A DNA stretch of 64,000 nucleotides from Achromobacter pulmonis (GTDB lineage: Bacteria > Pseudomonadota > Gammaproteobacteria > Burkholderiales > Burkholderiaceae_B). Shown in pieces: positions 42,614 to 51,510 of the stretch. Made by a program: the position numbers and the translations under genes. The DNA is taken from contig NZ_CADIJV010000023.1 in NCBI RefSeq assembly GCF_902859765.1, positions 1 to 64,000 of the forward strand, read 5' to 3'. The notes below the pieces were generated by a model. That model saw only the letters and a list, made by a program, of their open reading frames with translations, was not told the DNA's origin and made no database searches. The number at the start of each line of letters is the position of its first letter. Within the stretch, counting starts at the first letter, position 1.

Positions 42614-45600
42614 ATGCGTATCTCGGAAACCTGTATCAAGCGGCCGGTGTTCGCATCGGTGCTGTCGCTGGTCATCGTGTTGATCGGCCTGATCTCGTAT
42701 TCGCGGCTGACGGTGCGCGAGTATCCCAAGATCGACGAGCCCATCGTCTCGGTCGATACCACCTACAAGGGCGCCTCGCCCGAAGTGATCGAGTCGCAGG
42801 TGACCAAGCCGCTGGAGGACCAGTTGGCCGGTATCGAGGGGGTGGACGTGATGACTTCGCGCAGCCGCTCCGAGCGCAGCCTGATCAACATCAGGTTCAA
42901 CCTGTCGCGCAATCCCGACGCGGCCGCCGCCGAAGTGCGCGACAAGGTCTCGCGCGCGCGCCGCTTCCTGCCCGACGAGATCGACGAACCCATCATCGGC
43001 AAGGTCGAGGCCGATTCGCAGCCCATCATCTACATCGCGGTCGAGTCCGGTACATATTCGGCGATCCAAACCTCCGACTACATCAACCGCTACATCAAGA
43101 CCCGCCTGTCGGTGCTGCCCGGGGCGGCCGAGGTGCGGGTATTCGGCGAGCGCCTGCCGTCGATGCGCATTTATGTCGACCGCGACAAGCTCGCGGCCTA
43201 CGGCCTGACGGTGCAGGACGTGGAATCCGCGTTGCGCAGCCAGAACGTGGAAATTCCGGCCGGCCGCATTGAGTCGCGGGCGCGCGAGTTCTCGGTGGTG
43301 TCGTCCACCGACCTGCAGACGCCGGCGCAGTTCGAGAACGTCATCGTCGCCAACGTGAAGGGCTATCCGGTGCGCCTGCGCGACGTCTCCAAGGTCGAGA
43401 TCGGCGCGGCCAACGACCGCATCCTGTCGCGCTTCAATGGCAAGCCGGCCATCAATATCGGCGTGACGCGCCAGTCCACCGCCAATCCGCTGGAACTGTC
43501 GAAGGCCGCGCGCGAGGAGGTGGCGCGGCTGAACGAGAACCTGCCGGCCGGCATGAAGCTGAATATCGCCTATGACTCGTCGGTGTTCATCGAGCGTTCC
43601 ATCGACTCGGTGTTCCACACCATCGGCGAGGCCATCGTCCTGGTGGTGCTGGTGATCTTCTTCTTCCTGCGCAACCTGCGCGCCAGCATCATTCCGATTG
43701 TCACCATCCCGGTATCGCTGGTGGGCGCCTGCGCCCTGATGTACCTGTTCGGCTTTTCCATCAACACGCTGACGCTGCTGGCGATGGTGCTGGCCATTGG
43801 CCTGGTGGTGGATGACGCCATCGTGGTGCTGGAGAACATCTTCCGCCATATCGAGGCGGGCATGCCGCGCAGGGAGGCGGCATTGCGCGGCTCGCGCGAG
43901 ATCGGCTTCGCCGTGGTGGCCATGACCATGACCCTGGTCACGGTGTACGCGCCGCTGGCGTTCGCCACCGGCCGCACCGGCCGCCTGTTCATTGAGTTCG
44001 CGCTGGCATTGGCCGGCGCGGTGCTGGTGTCCGGCTTCGTGGCGTTGACGCTCACGCCCATGATGTGTTCGGTGCTGCTGCGCCACCAGAGCAGTCACAG
44101 CCGCTGGTACAACCTGATCGAAGGCTGGCTCGATGCGATGAGCAACGGCTACCGCCGCGCCCTGGGGCTGGCGTTGCGCCACCGCTGGGTGGTGGTGGCG
44201 GTCGGCCTCGCGGTTGCGGCCGGCAGCGGCGTGCTGTTCAAGGTGGTGAAGAGCGAACTGGCGCCGGTCGAGGACCGCGGCGTGGTGTTCGGCTTAGTCA
44301 GCTCGCCCGAGGGCGCCACGCTCAACTACACCCTGGACAGCATGCTCGGCATCGAACAGTTCTATGCCGCCATCCCCGAGGCCAGCGGCAGCCAGGTGAC
44401 GGTGGGCTTTCCCACGGTCACCGACGGCACCGCGATCCTGCGCCTGAAGCCCTGGGAACAGCGCGAGCGCCGGCAACAGGCCATCACGCGGGAGTTGCAG
44501 CCGTTGTTCGCGTCGCTGCCCGGCGTGCGCGCCTTCCCGACCAATCCGCCGTCGCTGGGCCAGTCGGCGCGCTCCAAGCCGATCGAATTCATCATCATGA
44601 GCCAGGCCTCGTACGAGGAGCTGGCGCGCCTGACCGCGGTGTTCCTGGCGGAATTGCGCAAGTATCCGGGCCTGCTCAACCTGGACACCGATCTGCGCCT
44701 GAACACGCCCGAGCTGCGGGTGCGGGTCGACCGCGACAAGATGGCCGACGTCGGCGCCAACGTCGATACCGTCGGCCGTACGCTCGAATCGATGCTGGGC
44801 GGGCGCCAGGTCACGCGCTACAAGGACCAGGGCGAACAGTACGACGTGATCGTGCAGGTCACGCCGCGCGACCGTGCCAATCCCACCGACATCTCCGGCA
44901 TCTACGTGCGGGCGCGCGACGGCAGCATGGTGCAGCTGGACAATCTGCTGGGCGTGCACGAGGGCGTTTCGCCACAGTCGCTCAATCACTTCAACCGACT
45001 GCGCGCGGTCAAGATCGACGCCGCCGTGGCGCCGGGCTACGCGCTGGGCGAGGTGCTGACGCACATGCACCAAGTGGCGCGCGATGTGCTGCCCAACACC
45101 GTGGTGACCGACCTGGACGGCCAGTCGCGCGAATTCCGCGATTCTTCCGGCAGCATCTACCTGGTGTTCGCCATGGCGCTGGCCTTCATTTACCTGGTGC
45201 TGGCGGCCCAGTTCGAAAGCTGGCGCAATCCCTTCATCATCATGCTGTCGGTGCCGCTGTCCATGACCGGCGCGTTGCTGGCGCTGTGGCTGACGGGGGG
45301 CACGCTGTCGATCTACAGCCAGATCGGCCTGATCACCCTGGTGGGCCTGATTACCAAGCACGGCATCCTGATCGTCGAGTTCACCAACCAGTTGCGCGAC
45401 GAGGGCAAGGCGCTGTTCGAGGCCGTGACCGAGGCCAGCGTGCTGCGCCTGCGGCCGATCCTGATGACCACGGGCGCCATGGTGCTCGGCACCGTGCCGC
45501 TGGCGTTGTCCTCGGGCGCGGGCGCCGAATCGCGCCAGCAAATCGGCTGGGTCCTGGTGGGCGGGCTGATGCTGGGTACACTATTGACCTTGTTCGTCGT

Positions 45601-45730
45601 GCCGGTGGCCTACACCCTGATCGCCACCGCACGCAGGAAACCCGGCCCGGCCGGCAGCGCAGCGCATCCTTCGGCCGAGCCGCCGGATGACCCGGCGCCG
45701 CCGGCGTCCGCGGCCCACGCGTCGGAATAG
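42614..45730 (+). CDS. RND multidrug efflux transporter (HAE1 family)
   Basis: 1038 residues, normal for AcrB-type pumps. Twelve membrane helices with the proton-relay region ALVVDDAIVVLENIFRHIE (TM4 with Asp pair); porter domain start SVDTTYKGASPEVIESQVTK; conserved FPTNPPSLGQSARSKPIEFI; C-terminal GLITKHGILIVEFTNQLRDE. Resembles the MexF/MdtB-like or acriflavin-resistance group rather than heavy-metal pumps. Substrate not inferable. dnaQ follows after four bases, so it may be co-transcribed. Confidence 0.94.
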   Translation: MRISETCIKRPVFASVLSLVIVLIGLISYSRLTVREYPKIDEPIVSVDTTYKGASPEVIESQVTKPLEDQLAGIEGVDVMTSRSRSERSLINIRFNLSRNPDAAAAEVRDKVSRARRFLPDEIDEPIIGKVEADSQPIIYIAVESGTYSAIQTSDYINRYIKTRLSVLPGAAEVRVFGERLPSMRIYVDRDKLAAYGLTVQDVESALRSQNVEIPAGRIESRAREFSVVSSTDLQTPAQFENVIVANVKGYPVRLRDVSKVEIGAANDRILSRFNGKPAINIGVTRQSTANPLELSKAAREEVARLNENLPAGMKLNIAYDSSVFIERSIDSVFHTIGEAIVLVVLVIFFFLRNLRASIIPIVTIPVSLVGACALMYLFGFSINTLTLLAMVLAIGLVVDDAIVVLENIFRHIEAGMPRREAALRGSREIGFAVVAMTMTLVTVYAPLAFATGRTGRLFIEFALALAGAVLVSGFVALTLTPMMCSVLLRHQSSHSRWYNLIEGWLDAMSNGYRRALGLALRHRWVVVAVGLAVAAGSGVLFKVVKSELAPVEDRGVVFGLVSSPEGATLNYTLDSMLGIEQFYAAIPEASGSQVTVGFPTVTDGTAILRLKPWEQRERRQQAITRELQPLFASLPGVRAFPTNPPSLGQSARSKPIEFIIMSQASYEELARLTAVFLAELRKYPGLLNLDTDLRLNTPELRVRVDRDKMADVGANVDTVGRTLESMLGGRQVTRYKDQGEQYDVIVQVTPRDRANPTDISGIYVRARDGSMVQLDNLLGVHEGVSPQSLNHFNRLRAVKIDAAVAPGYALGEVLTHMHQVARDVLPNTVVTDLDGQSREFRDSSGSIYLVFAMALAFIYLVLAAQFESWRNPFIIMLSVPLSMTGALLALWLTGGTLSIYSQIGLITLVGLITKHGILIVEFTNQLRDEGKALFEAVTEASVLRLRPILMTTGAMVLGTVPLALSSGAGAESRQQIGWVLVGGLMLGTLLTLFVVPVAYTLIATARRKPGPAGSAAHPSAEPPDDPAPPASAAHASE

Positions 45731-45734
45731 CTTT

Positions 45735-46457
45735 ATGCGCCAGATCATCTTTGACACTGAAACCACCGGGCTGGATCCGGCCCAGGGACACCGCATCGTC
45801 GAAATCGGTTGCGTCGAACTGGTCAACCGGATGGCCACCGGCAACAACCTGCATATCTACCTGAATCCGGACCGCGACAGCGACCCCGAGGCTTTGGCGG
45901 TGCACGGCCTGACCACCGAGTTCCTGTCCGACAAGCCGCGTTTCGGCGATATCGCCGATGAGTTCGTCCAGTTCATCCAGGGCGCCGAACTGATCGCGCA
46001 CAACGCGTCCTTTGACGTGAAGTTCTTCAACGCCGAGCTGGCCAAGACCGGCCGCGGCCAGATCACCGAGTACTGCGAGACCATCACGGACTCGTTGCTG
46101 CATGCCCGCTCCCTGTTCCCCGGCAAGCGCAACTCGCTGGACGCCCTGTGCGACCGCTTCGGCATTTCGAACGCGCACCGCACGCTGCACGGCGCATTGC
46201 TCGACTCGCAGCTGCTGGCGGAAGTCTGGCTGGCCATGACCCGCGGCCAGGACGCGCTGCTGATCGATGTCGACGACAACGACTCCGGCGCCGGCAACGG
46301 CGTGGTGCTGGCGAAATTCGATGCCTCCGGCCTGCCGGTGGTGAAGGCCAGCGACGCCGAACTGGCCGAGCACGAAACCTACCTGGCGGCGCTGGACAAG
46401 TCGGTCGGCGGCGAGTGTGTCTGGCGCAAACTGGACGCGCCGGTGGCGGCCGCTTGA
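45735..46457 (+). CDS. dnaQ: DNA polymerase III epsilon subunit (proofreading exonuclease)
   Basis: 240 residues. Exo I motif FDTETTGLDP (Asp7, Glu9), Exo II HNASFDVKFFN, Exo III-epsilon HGALLDSQLLAEV with the catalytic His/Asp. C-terminal tail (EHETYLAALDKSVGGECVW) binds the alpha subunit. The start at 45735 (MRQIIFDTET) is set by the motif; the same frame is open a little upstream. Confidence 0.96.
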   Translation: MRQIIFDTETTGLDPAQGHRIVEIGCVELVNRMATGNNLHIYLNPDRDSDPEALAVHGLTTEFLSDKPRFGDIADEFVQFIQGAELIAHNASFDVKFFNAELAKTGRGQITEYCETITDSLLHARSLFPGKRNSLDALCDRFGISNAHRTLHGALLDSQLLAEVWLAMTRGQDALLIDVDDNDSGAGNGVVLAKFDASGLPVVKASDAELAEHETYLAALDKSVGGECVWRKLDAPVAAA

Positions 46458-46474
46458 AGTTTTTTCGAGGCGAC

Positions 46475-46504
46475 TTGCGCACTTGCAAAAAAGCGTGCTA
46501 ATAT
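46475..46504 (+). promoter_or_regulatory. Promoter of tRNA-Val
   Basis: TTGCGC (46475-46480), 18 bases, TAATAT (46499-46504). The mature tRNA begins 13 bases after the -10, so transcription should start six or seven bases before the tRNA. Confidence 0.55.
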
Positions 46505-46517
46505 TTCGCCTCTTTCG

Positions 46518-46592
46518 GGGTGGTTAGCTCAGTGGTAGAGCACTGCCTTCACACGGCAGGGGTCACTGGTTCGAACCCAGTACTACCCACCA
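46518..46592 (+). tRNA. tRNA-Val (anticodon CAC)
   Basis: 75 bases with CCA encoded. Acceptor GGGTGGT pairs with ACTACCC (one G-T pair), D-arm AGCTCAGTGGTAGAGC, anticodon stem CTGCC/GGCAG around loop TTCACAC (anticodon CAC, reads GTG), T-arm with GTTCGAACC. All four arms form. Confidence 0.95.
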
Positions 46593-46690
46593 AAGACCCT
46601 CGAAACGCATCGCCAGGCTGTACCGTGGCAATCGCGATTCGAGACGGGTCGAAGGCAAGCCTCATGGCAAGCCCGACGCCACAGCAATGA

Positions 46691-46722
46691 AGCCAACCCT
46701 AGCGGTTGGCTTTTTTGTTTTT
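46691..46722 (+). terminator. Rho-independent terminator after tRNA-Val
   Basis: AGCCAACC, loop CTAGC, GGTTGGCT followed by TTTTTTGTTTTT. Very strong. It lies 98 bases after the tRNA end; the stretch 46593-46690 contains no gene I can identify. Confidence 0.85.
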
Positions 46723-46745
46723 GCGCGTCTTGGGGAGGTTCTATC

Positions 46746-46782
46746 TGTCGCAAGCGAGGTTGCGCTTGATTTGTCGCAAGCG
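46746..46782 (+). repeat. Two direct copies of TGTCGCAAGCG ahead of the small membrane gene
   Basis: Copies at 46746-46756 and 46772-46782, starts 26 bases apart, in the 173-base gap between terminator and the small gene. With a weak TATGAT at 46822-46827 this is a plausible regulatory region. Meaning unknown. Confidence 0.4.
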
Positions 46783-46895
46783 TGATTGCCGGGTTTGCGT
46801 CCCATCGTGTCGCGGGTTGTCTATGATGTGCAGGCAGGGCGGCCCCGCATGCCTTGGCCGGAACAAAGACGCGTCGCTTACCGGGAGACCCCACT

Positions 46896-47063
46896 ATGCA
46901 CCCCAGCACCAACACCATGTTGATCATCATCGTCACGGGCGTGGCGCTCATGCTGCTCGGGTTTGGCCTGCGCGACCGCAACATCGGCATGGGGCTCATG
47001 GGCATTGGCCTCATCACGGCCATCGGCACCATCATCTACAAGGCGTACATCACCTTCTATTGA
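46896..47063 (+). CDS. Small two-helix membrane protein
   Basis: 55 residues, almost wholly hydrophobic: helix 1 at about 7-24 (TMLIIIVTGVALMLLGFG) and helix 2 at about 30-50 (IGMGLMGIGLITAIGTIIYK), joined by RDRN. GGGAG nine bases before the ATG at 46896 supports it over the longer upstream in-frame codon at 46854. Function unknown. Confidence 0.7.
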   Translation: MHPSTNTMLIIIVTGVALMLLGFGLRDRNIGMGLMGIGLITAIGTIIYKAYITFY

Positions 47064-47109
47064 GGCCGACGCCGCGTCCACCCGCGGCGGCTCGGGGCCT
47101 CGGCGCGTG

Positions 47110-47577
47110 TCAGGCGCCGGGCGGGGCCAGCCGCGCCGCTCGCGCCAGCAGGGTGTCGAGCTGATTGGCGAACGCCTTGCGGTCGGCCTGGCTGAACGAC
47201 GATGGCCCGCCCGTGTCTACGCCACTGGCCCGCAATTCCTCCATCATGTCGCGCAGCGCCAGCCGTTCGCGGATGGTTTCCGGCGTATAGCGTTCACCGC
47301 GCGGGTTCAGCGCCAGTGCGCCTTTCTCCAGCACTTGCGCGGCCAATGGAATGTCGCCGGTGATCACCAGATCGCCCGCCACCGCGCGCTCGGTGATGTG
47401 CGCGTCGGCCACATCGAAGCCGCGCGGCACCTGCACCGCGCGTATCAGTGGCGACGGCGGTGTGCGCAGTGCCTGGTTGGCCACCAGGGTCAGGGGCAAC
47501 TGCCAGCGCTGGGCGGCGCGGAACAGGATGTCCTTGATGACTCCGGGGCAGGCATCGGCGTCGACCCAGATGTGCAT
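47110..47577 (-). CDS. yaiI: YaiI/YqxD family protein (DUF188)
   Basis: 155 residues. Starts [18 protein letters not shown], the signature of this PIN-like family, with [20 protein letters not shown] and a C-terminal [17 protein letters not shown]. Widespread and conserved; biochemical role not established. Its ATG overlaps the upstream stop by one base (TGATG at 47575-47579). Confidence 0.9.
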   Translation of the reverse strand: MHIWVDADACPGVIKDILFRAAQRWQLPLTLVANQALRTPPSPLIRAVQVPRGFDVADAHITERAVAGDLVITGDIPLAAQVLEKGALALNPRGERYTPETIRERLALRDMMEELRASGVDTGGPSSFSQADRKAFANQLDTLLARAARLAPPGA

Positions 47578-47840
47578 CAGCCCAGGGCCTTCTGCAACGC
47601 CTCTGCGACGATGTCGTTGGTGCTCAGGCCGCGTTCGGCGGCCGCGGCCCGCAACTGATCCGCCTGCGCCTGCGACAGCTTCAGCGGAAAGGGCACCAGG
47701 CCGGCGGCCTGGTCGAGCTTGCGCTGTTCGCGCCGGTCGGGCATTTGCGAGGCCGTGCCGAAACGGTCGGGCGTGGCGGCTTGCTTGAGCTGGCCGGCCA
47801 GCTTCAGCGCCTGGTTCTTTTGCAGATCGAATTTATTCAT
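47577..47840 (-). CDS. Conserved small hypothetical protein
   Basis: 87 residues, soluble. The C-terminal part ([20 protein letters not shown], then [17 protein letters not shown]) looks like a ribbon-helix-helix or similar short DNA-binding/antitoxin-like fold; the N-terminal half is polar. It overlaps yaiI and is probably co-transcribed. Not recognised further. Confidence 0.65.
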   Translation of the reverse strand: MNKFDLQKNQALKLAGQLKQAATPDRFGTASQMPDRREQRKLDQAAGLVPFPLKLSQAQADQLRAAAAERGLSTNDIVAEALQKALG

Positions 47841-47882
47841 GAGGATTCCTGAGAGGGAGCGCCATCATAAGCGCAAGCGCCG

Positions 47883-49385
47883 TCAGCGGGGTTTGGCGTT
47901 CTCGAGCGCGGCCAGGCCTTCCTCGGCGCCATCGTGCAGCGGCACCGTCAGGCCGCGCCGGGCGTTGGCGACATTGACCTGGGCGCCCTGGGCCGAGCCT
48001 GCGGCCAGCAGGTCCTGCCCGGTCTGGTAGACCGCGCGCACCACTTGCAGGGCCTCGTCGCGGGTCAGGTCCGAAGTGGTCAGCAGCAGGGCCGCGGTGC
48101 CGATCGTGGCGACCGGCTCGGGCTGGTTCGGGTAGGTGCCGGCCGGGATGGCCAGCGACATCAGCGCGTCGTTCTGCGCGGCCAGGGCCTTGATCGCGGC
48201 CGGATCGAGCGGCAGCAGTTTCAGGTGCGCTTGTGTCAGCGCATCGCGCAAGGGCGTGGCGGGGATGCCGATCACCTGCGCGGCGGCGTCGATCGCGCCG
48301 GCATTGAGCGCCGGAAGCGAGGCGGCGAACGGGGTCGCAACGGCCTCGTAGTCGCGTCCGGCCTGCAGGCCGTGCGCCGCCAGCACCGCCTGCAGCGTGG
48401 TGCGTACCGCCGACCCTTCGGCGCCGAGCGCGATCTTCTTGCCTTTCAGGTCGCGCACCGCGCGCAAGTGGGTGTCGTCGCGCACCACAATGTGCACCAT
48501 TTCGGGATACAGGCTGCCCAGCGCGCGCAGGCTGGCGAATGGCCCTTGGTCGGCGAACGGGCCGCGGCCTTCGTAGGCCAGCTTGGCGGTATCGGCCTGG
48601 GCCAGCCCGACCACCGCGTCGCCGCTGCGTAGCAACGCGATGTTCTCGGCGCCGCCCGTGGTGATCAGCGGCGTGACGCGGATCTGGCGGGCCTGGCCGA
48701 CCGCGGCCAGGGCGCGCGCGAACGTGACGTATTCGCCGCGATCCGGGCCGCCCGCCAGCGGGTAGCCCTGCTGCATACGCGCCAGGCGGCCGTTGATGCG
48801 GGCGACCGAGCGCTCCAGTTCCTGCTGCACCACGTGCTGGGCCGTGCTGGACGCGCTGTAGGCGACCGAATGGGTGATCTGGTCGAGCGTGTCGAGCAGC
48901 CGCTGCGTGACGGGCGGGGGCGCGCCGGTGTCGAGCGACGGCGCTTCGGCCGCCTTGAAGCCGGCCGGCGTCACCAGCGTCCAGGTATCGCCGTCCTTGC
49001 GGTAGATGGCGCTGGCGTGCGCGACAATCAGGTCGCCGGCGTGGTTGCCGCTGGATGTCACGCCGCTGATGCTGCGCGGGCCTGCGCCCAGCAGGGTCAC
49101 CAGTGCCGCCGCGCCGGGCTGATCCCAGGCGCCCAGGGAGATGTCGCGGGTGACTTCCAGCCGCAGGTCGTAATAGACCACGCGGCGGGTTTCGCCGGCG
49201 GGGGCATTGCTGTCGGTGGCGGAGCCCATCCGCTTGAGTTCGTCGATGCGGAACAGGCCCGCGCCATAGGTGGCCGCCAGGCCGCGCTCGACATCCGCGC
49301 GCAGCATGTCGCTGTCGGGCGCGCGGCTGCACGCGGCAAGCAGGAGGCACAAGGCCAGCAGCAGGATACGCTTGAGCATGTTCAT
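47883..49385 (-). CDS. TAXI-family TRAP solute receptor, lipoprotein with long N-terminal extension
   Basis: 500 residues; a normal TAXI receptor is about 320. Lipobox LAAC (Cys19). About 190 residues after the signal have no recognised domain (RRVVYYDLRLEVTRDISLGA, then GDTWTLVTPAGFKAAEAPS), followed by a TAXI receptor (ITTGGAENIALLRSGDAVVG, DLKGKKIALGAEGSAVRTTL, VIGIPATPLRDALTQAHLKL). TAXI receptors normally work with TRAP membrane subunits, but none is nearby. It instead overlaps gltS by four bases, an unusual pairing. Confidence 0.82.
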   Translation of the reverse strand: MNMLKRILLLALCLLLAACSRAPDSDMLRADVERGLAATYGAGLFRIDELKRMGSATDSNAPAGETRRVVYYDLRLEVTRDISLGAWDQPGAAALVTLLGAGPRSISGVTSSGNHAGDLIVAHASAIYRKDGDTWTLVTPAGFKAAEAPSLDTGAPPPVTQRLLDTLDQITHSVAYSASSTAQHVVQQELERSVARINGRLARMQQGYPLAGGPDRGEYVTFARALAAVGQARQIRVTPLITTGGAENIALLRSGDAVVGLAQADTAKLAYEGRGPFADQGPFASLRALGSLYPEMVHIVVRDDTHLRAVRDLKGKKIALGAEGSAVRTTLQAVLAAHGLQAGRDYEAVATPFAASLPALNAGAIDAAAQVIGIPATPLRDALTQAHLKLLPLDPAAIKALAAQNDALMSLAIPAGTYPNQPEPVATIGTAALLLTTSDLTRDEALQVVRAVYQTGQDLLAAGSAQGAQVNVANARRGLTVPLHDGAEEGLAALENAKPR

Positions 49386-50590
49386 ATCCCCCCCACGAAT
49401 GGCAAGGAGATCAACGAGGTCAGCACGATCACGTTGAGGATATCCACCAGGAACGCGCCCGTCACCGGCACCACGATGAAAGACTGCGGCGCCGGGCCAT
49501 GGCGCCGCGTCAGCGCCTGCATATTGGCGATGGCGGTCGCGGTGGCGCCCAGCGAAAAACCGCAGAACGCGGCCGACATGATCGCGGCCTCGTAGTCGCG
49601 CTTGAGCAGGCGGAACACTACCAAGGCCGAATACAGCGCGCAGAACAGCATCTGCACCGCCAGGATCAGCGCCAGCGGTCCGGCCAGCCGCGCCACGCTG
49701 CTCAGGTCCAGGGCCATCATGGTCATGGCCAGGAACAAGGACAGTGCGATGGTGCCGATGATCTCGGTGGCGCGGTCGTCCAGCTTCAAGCCGAGGCGCT
49801 CGCCGCCGTTGCGGATCAGCACGCCGGTCGCCAGGCACCAGAGAAAGTTGGGCAGGCTCACCGGTGCGCCTTCCACCAGCGTGGCCAGATAGCCGCCCGC
49901 CACCAGGCAGATGAAAGCCGCCGTCATGGAGGTGATGAACGAGGCGGCGCTCGAGGGCGGCTGAGCCTCGCTCAGGTCCGGCACCGCGTGGCCCGCCGCG
50001 GCCTGGCGATCCAGGCTGCCCGCCAGCTTGTGACGCCGCATCAGCCATTCCGCGACCGGGCCGCCGACCACGCCGCCCAGCACCAGGCCCATGGTTGCCG
50101 CGGTCATTGCCAGGGCCATCACATCCTGGATGTTGTTGACGTCGGCGAAGCGGCTGGCATAGGCCGCGCCCGTGCCGTGGCCGCCGACCAGGGTGATGGT
50201 GCCGCCCAGCAGCCCCATCAGCGGGTGCATGTCCAGCAACCAGGCCATTCCCAGCCCGACCAGGTTCTGCAGCACCAGGAAGGGGACCAGCGCCAGCAGG
50301 AAGGCGATCAGGCGCGGGCCGCCCTTGGCCAGCAGCTTCAGGTTCGCCGTCAGGCCGATGCAGCCGAAGAACAGCAGCAACAGGGTCGGCTTGATGCTGG
50401 TCTCGAGCGAGATGGCGTGGCCGCCCCAGGTCGACAGCGCATAGGCGCCGATCGCGAACAGCAGGCCGCCGACAATGGGGTCCGGGATGCTGTAGCGGCC
50501 CAGCACCCCGATACGGGAGGTCAGGACGCGACCGATGGCCAGGACCAGGCAGCAGGCCAGCAGGGATTGGACGGGCGAGAGTGAAATCAT
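49382..50590 (-). CDS. gltS: Sodium/glutamate symporter
   Basis: 402 residues, close to the 401 of E. coli GltS, with about ten to twelve membrane helices and two re-entrant glycine-rich loops (GLLGGTITLVGGHGTGAAYA and AAFCGFSLGATATAIANMQ). Takes up L-glutamate with sodium. The start at 50590 (MISLSPVQSLLACCL) fits the family. Its TGA overlaps the ATG of the TAXI receptor. Confidence 0.93.
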   Translation of the reverse strand: MISLSPVQSLLACCLVLAIGRVLTSRIGVLGRYSIPDPIVGGLLFAIGAYALSTWGGHAISLETSIKPTLLLLFFGCIGLTANLKLLAKGGPRLIAFLLALVPFLVLQNLVGLGMAWLLDMHPLMGLLGGTITLVGGHGTGAAYASRFADVNNIQDVMALAMTAATMGLVLGGVVGGPVAEWLMRRHKLAGSLDRQAAAGHAVPDLSEAQPPSSAASFITSMTAAFICLVAGGYLATLVEGAPVSLPNFLWCLATGVLIRNGGERLGLKLDDRATEIIGTIALSLFLAMTMMALDLSSVARLAGPLALILAVQMLFCALYSALVVFRLLKRDYEAAIMSAAFCGFSLGATATAIANMQALTRRHGPAPQSFIVVPVTGAFLVDILNVIVLTSLISLPFVGGI

Positions 50591-50742
50591 GGAAACCTTC
50601 GCGCCCCGGCGGGACGCAGCGAAGTCAGGCTGTCGGGATTGTTGCCACCCTGTTTTTCCGGGATTGCGTTCCCATCTTAACGGGGTGCCGCCCATGCGGC
50701 ACGCGTGGCAACGGCGGGAGGAGGGCGCGCCTCCTTCCTGGC

Positions 50743-51267
50743 TCAGAGTGGAAAGGCGCGCGTCATGTAGGTGGCCTGTGGCCCGTAGCCTTCGAGCTTG
50801 GCAGTCAGGCTGCGGCTGTCATCGGCGACCGGCGTGTAACCGTGGCGGCTCCAGTAGCCCACGGCCGTGCCCAGCGACACCAGGCTGGCGCGGCACAGCC
50901 CCGCCTGCGCCGCGTGTCTGGCCGCCATCCGCAGCAGGGCCTGTCCTACACCCAGTCCCTGTGCGGCCGGGGCCACGGCGCAGTCATGCAGGAACCAATG
51001 GTCGGCCGCCTCGGGCAGGGCGGTCAGCGGCGCATCCAGGGTGGGCGGCAGGCCCGCGTCCCAGGGATACGACACCAGATAACCCAACAGGCCATGCGCG
51101 GCGGAGCCGTGGGCAGCTTGCGCCACCCAGCAATGCGCCGGCGCCAGCGCCAGCCGGTTCAGGAAGAAGCCGGCGCTTTCCAGCAGGAAATCCGGATAGG
51201 CGCGGGCCTGGATGTCCAGGATGCCGTCCACGTCACCGCTCAGCATGGGGCGGACTCGATATTGCAT
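50743..51267 (-). CDS. GNAT-family N-acetyltransferase
   Basis: 174 residues from the third of three clustered ATGs (51285, 51273, 51267). RPMLSGDVDGILDIQARAYP begins the GNAT fold and CAVAPAAQGLGVGQALLRMA is the acetyl-CoA-binding motif A (Q-x-x-G-x-G/A). Acceptor unknown. Divergent from the lgm cluster. Confidence 0.85.
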   Translation of the reverse strand: MQYRVRPMLSGDVDGILDIQARAYPDFLLESAGFFLNRLALAPAHCWVAQAAHGSAAHGLLGYLVSYPWDAGLPPTLDAPLTALPEAADHWFLHDCAVAPAAQGLGVGQALLRMAARHAAQAGLCRASLVSLGTAVGYWSRHGYTPVADDSRSLTAKLEGYGPQATYMTRAFPL

Positions 51268-51346
51268 AACCATCAGTGAAAACAAGAACTTTGCGCATTT
51301 TACCGATGCCTGGAGGACGCCGCTTTACGCACTTAAAAAATAGGGA

Positions 51347-51360
51347 CGTATAAAAATACG
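51347..51360. promoter_or_regulatory. AT-rich inverted repeat in the GNAT-lgmA gap
   Basis: CGTAT, AAAA, ATACG, within an AT-rich patch of the 225-base gap. Candidate operator for the lgm genes, which are Bvg-controlled in Bordetella. The rest of the gap (51286-51510) shows nothing else I can name. Confidence 0.35.
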
Positions 51361-51510
51361 GTCTGCGCGCCGCCTTGCCGCGGGGGCGCCACCGTCCCCG
51401 GAATCGGTGTGCTTGCCCTTGGTCCGATAGGCTTGGCATTTGATGAAAATTCAACGTCGGCTTACGCATACTGCGCGGCATAGACTCCCGCATTCCCATT
51501 GCCGAGCATC

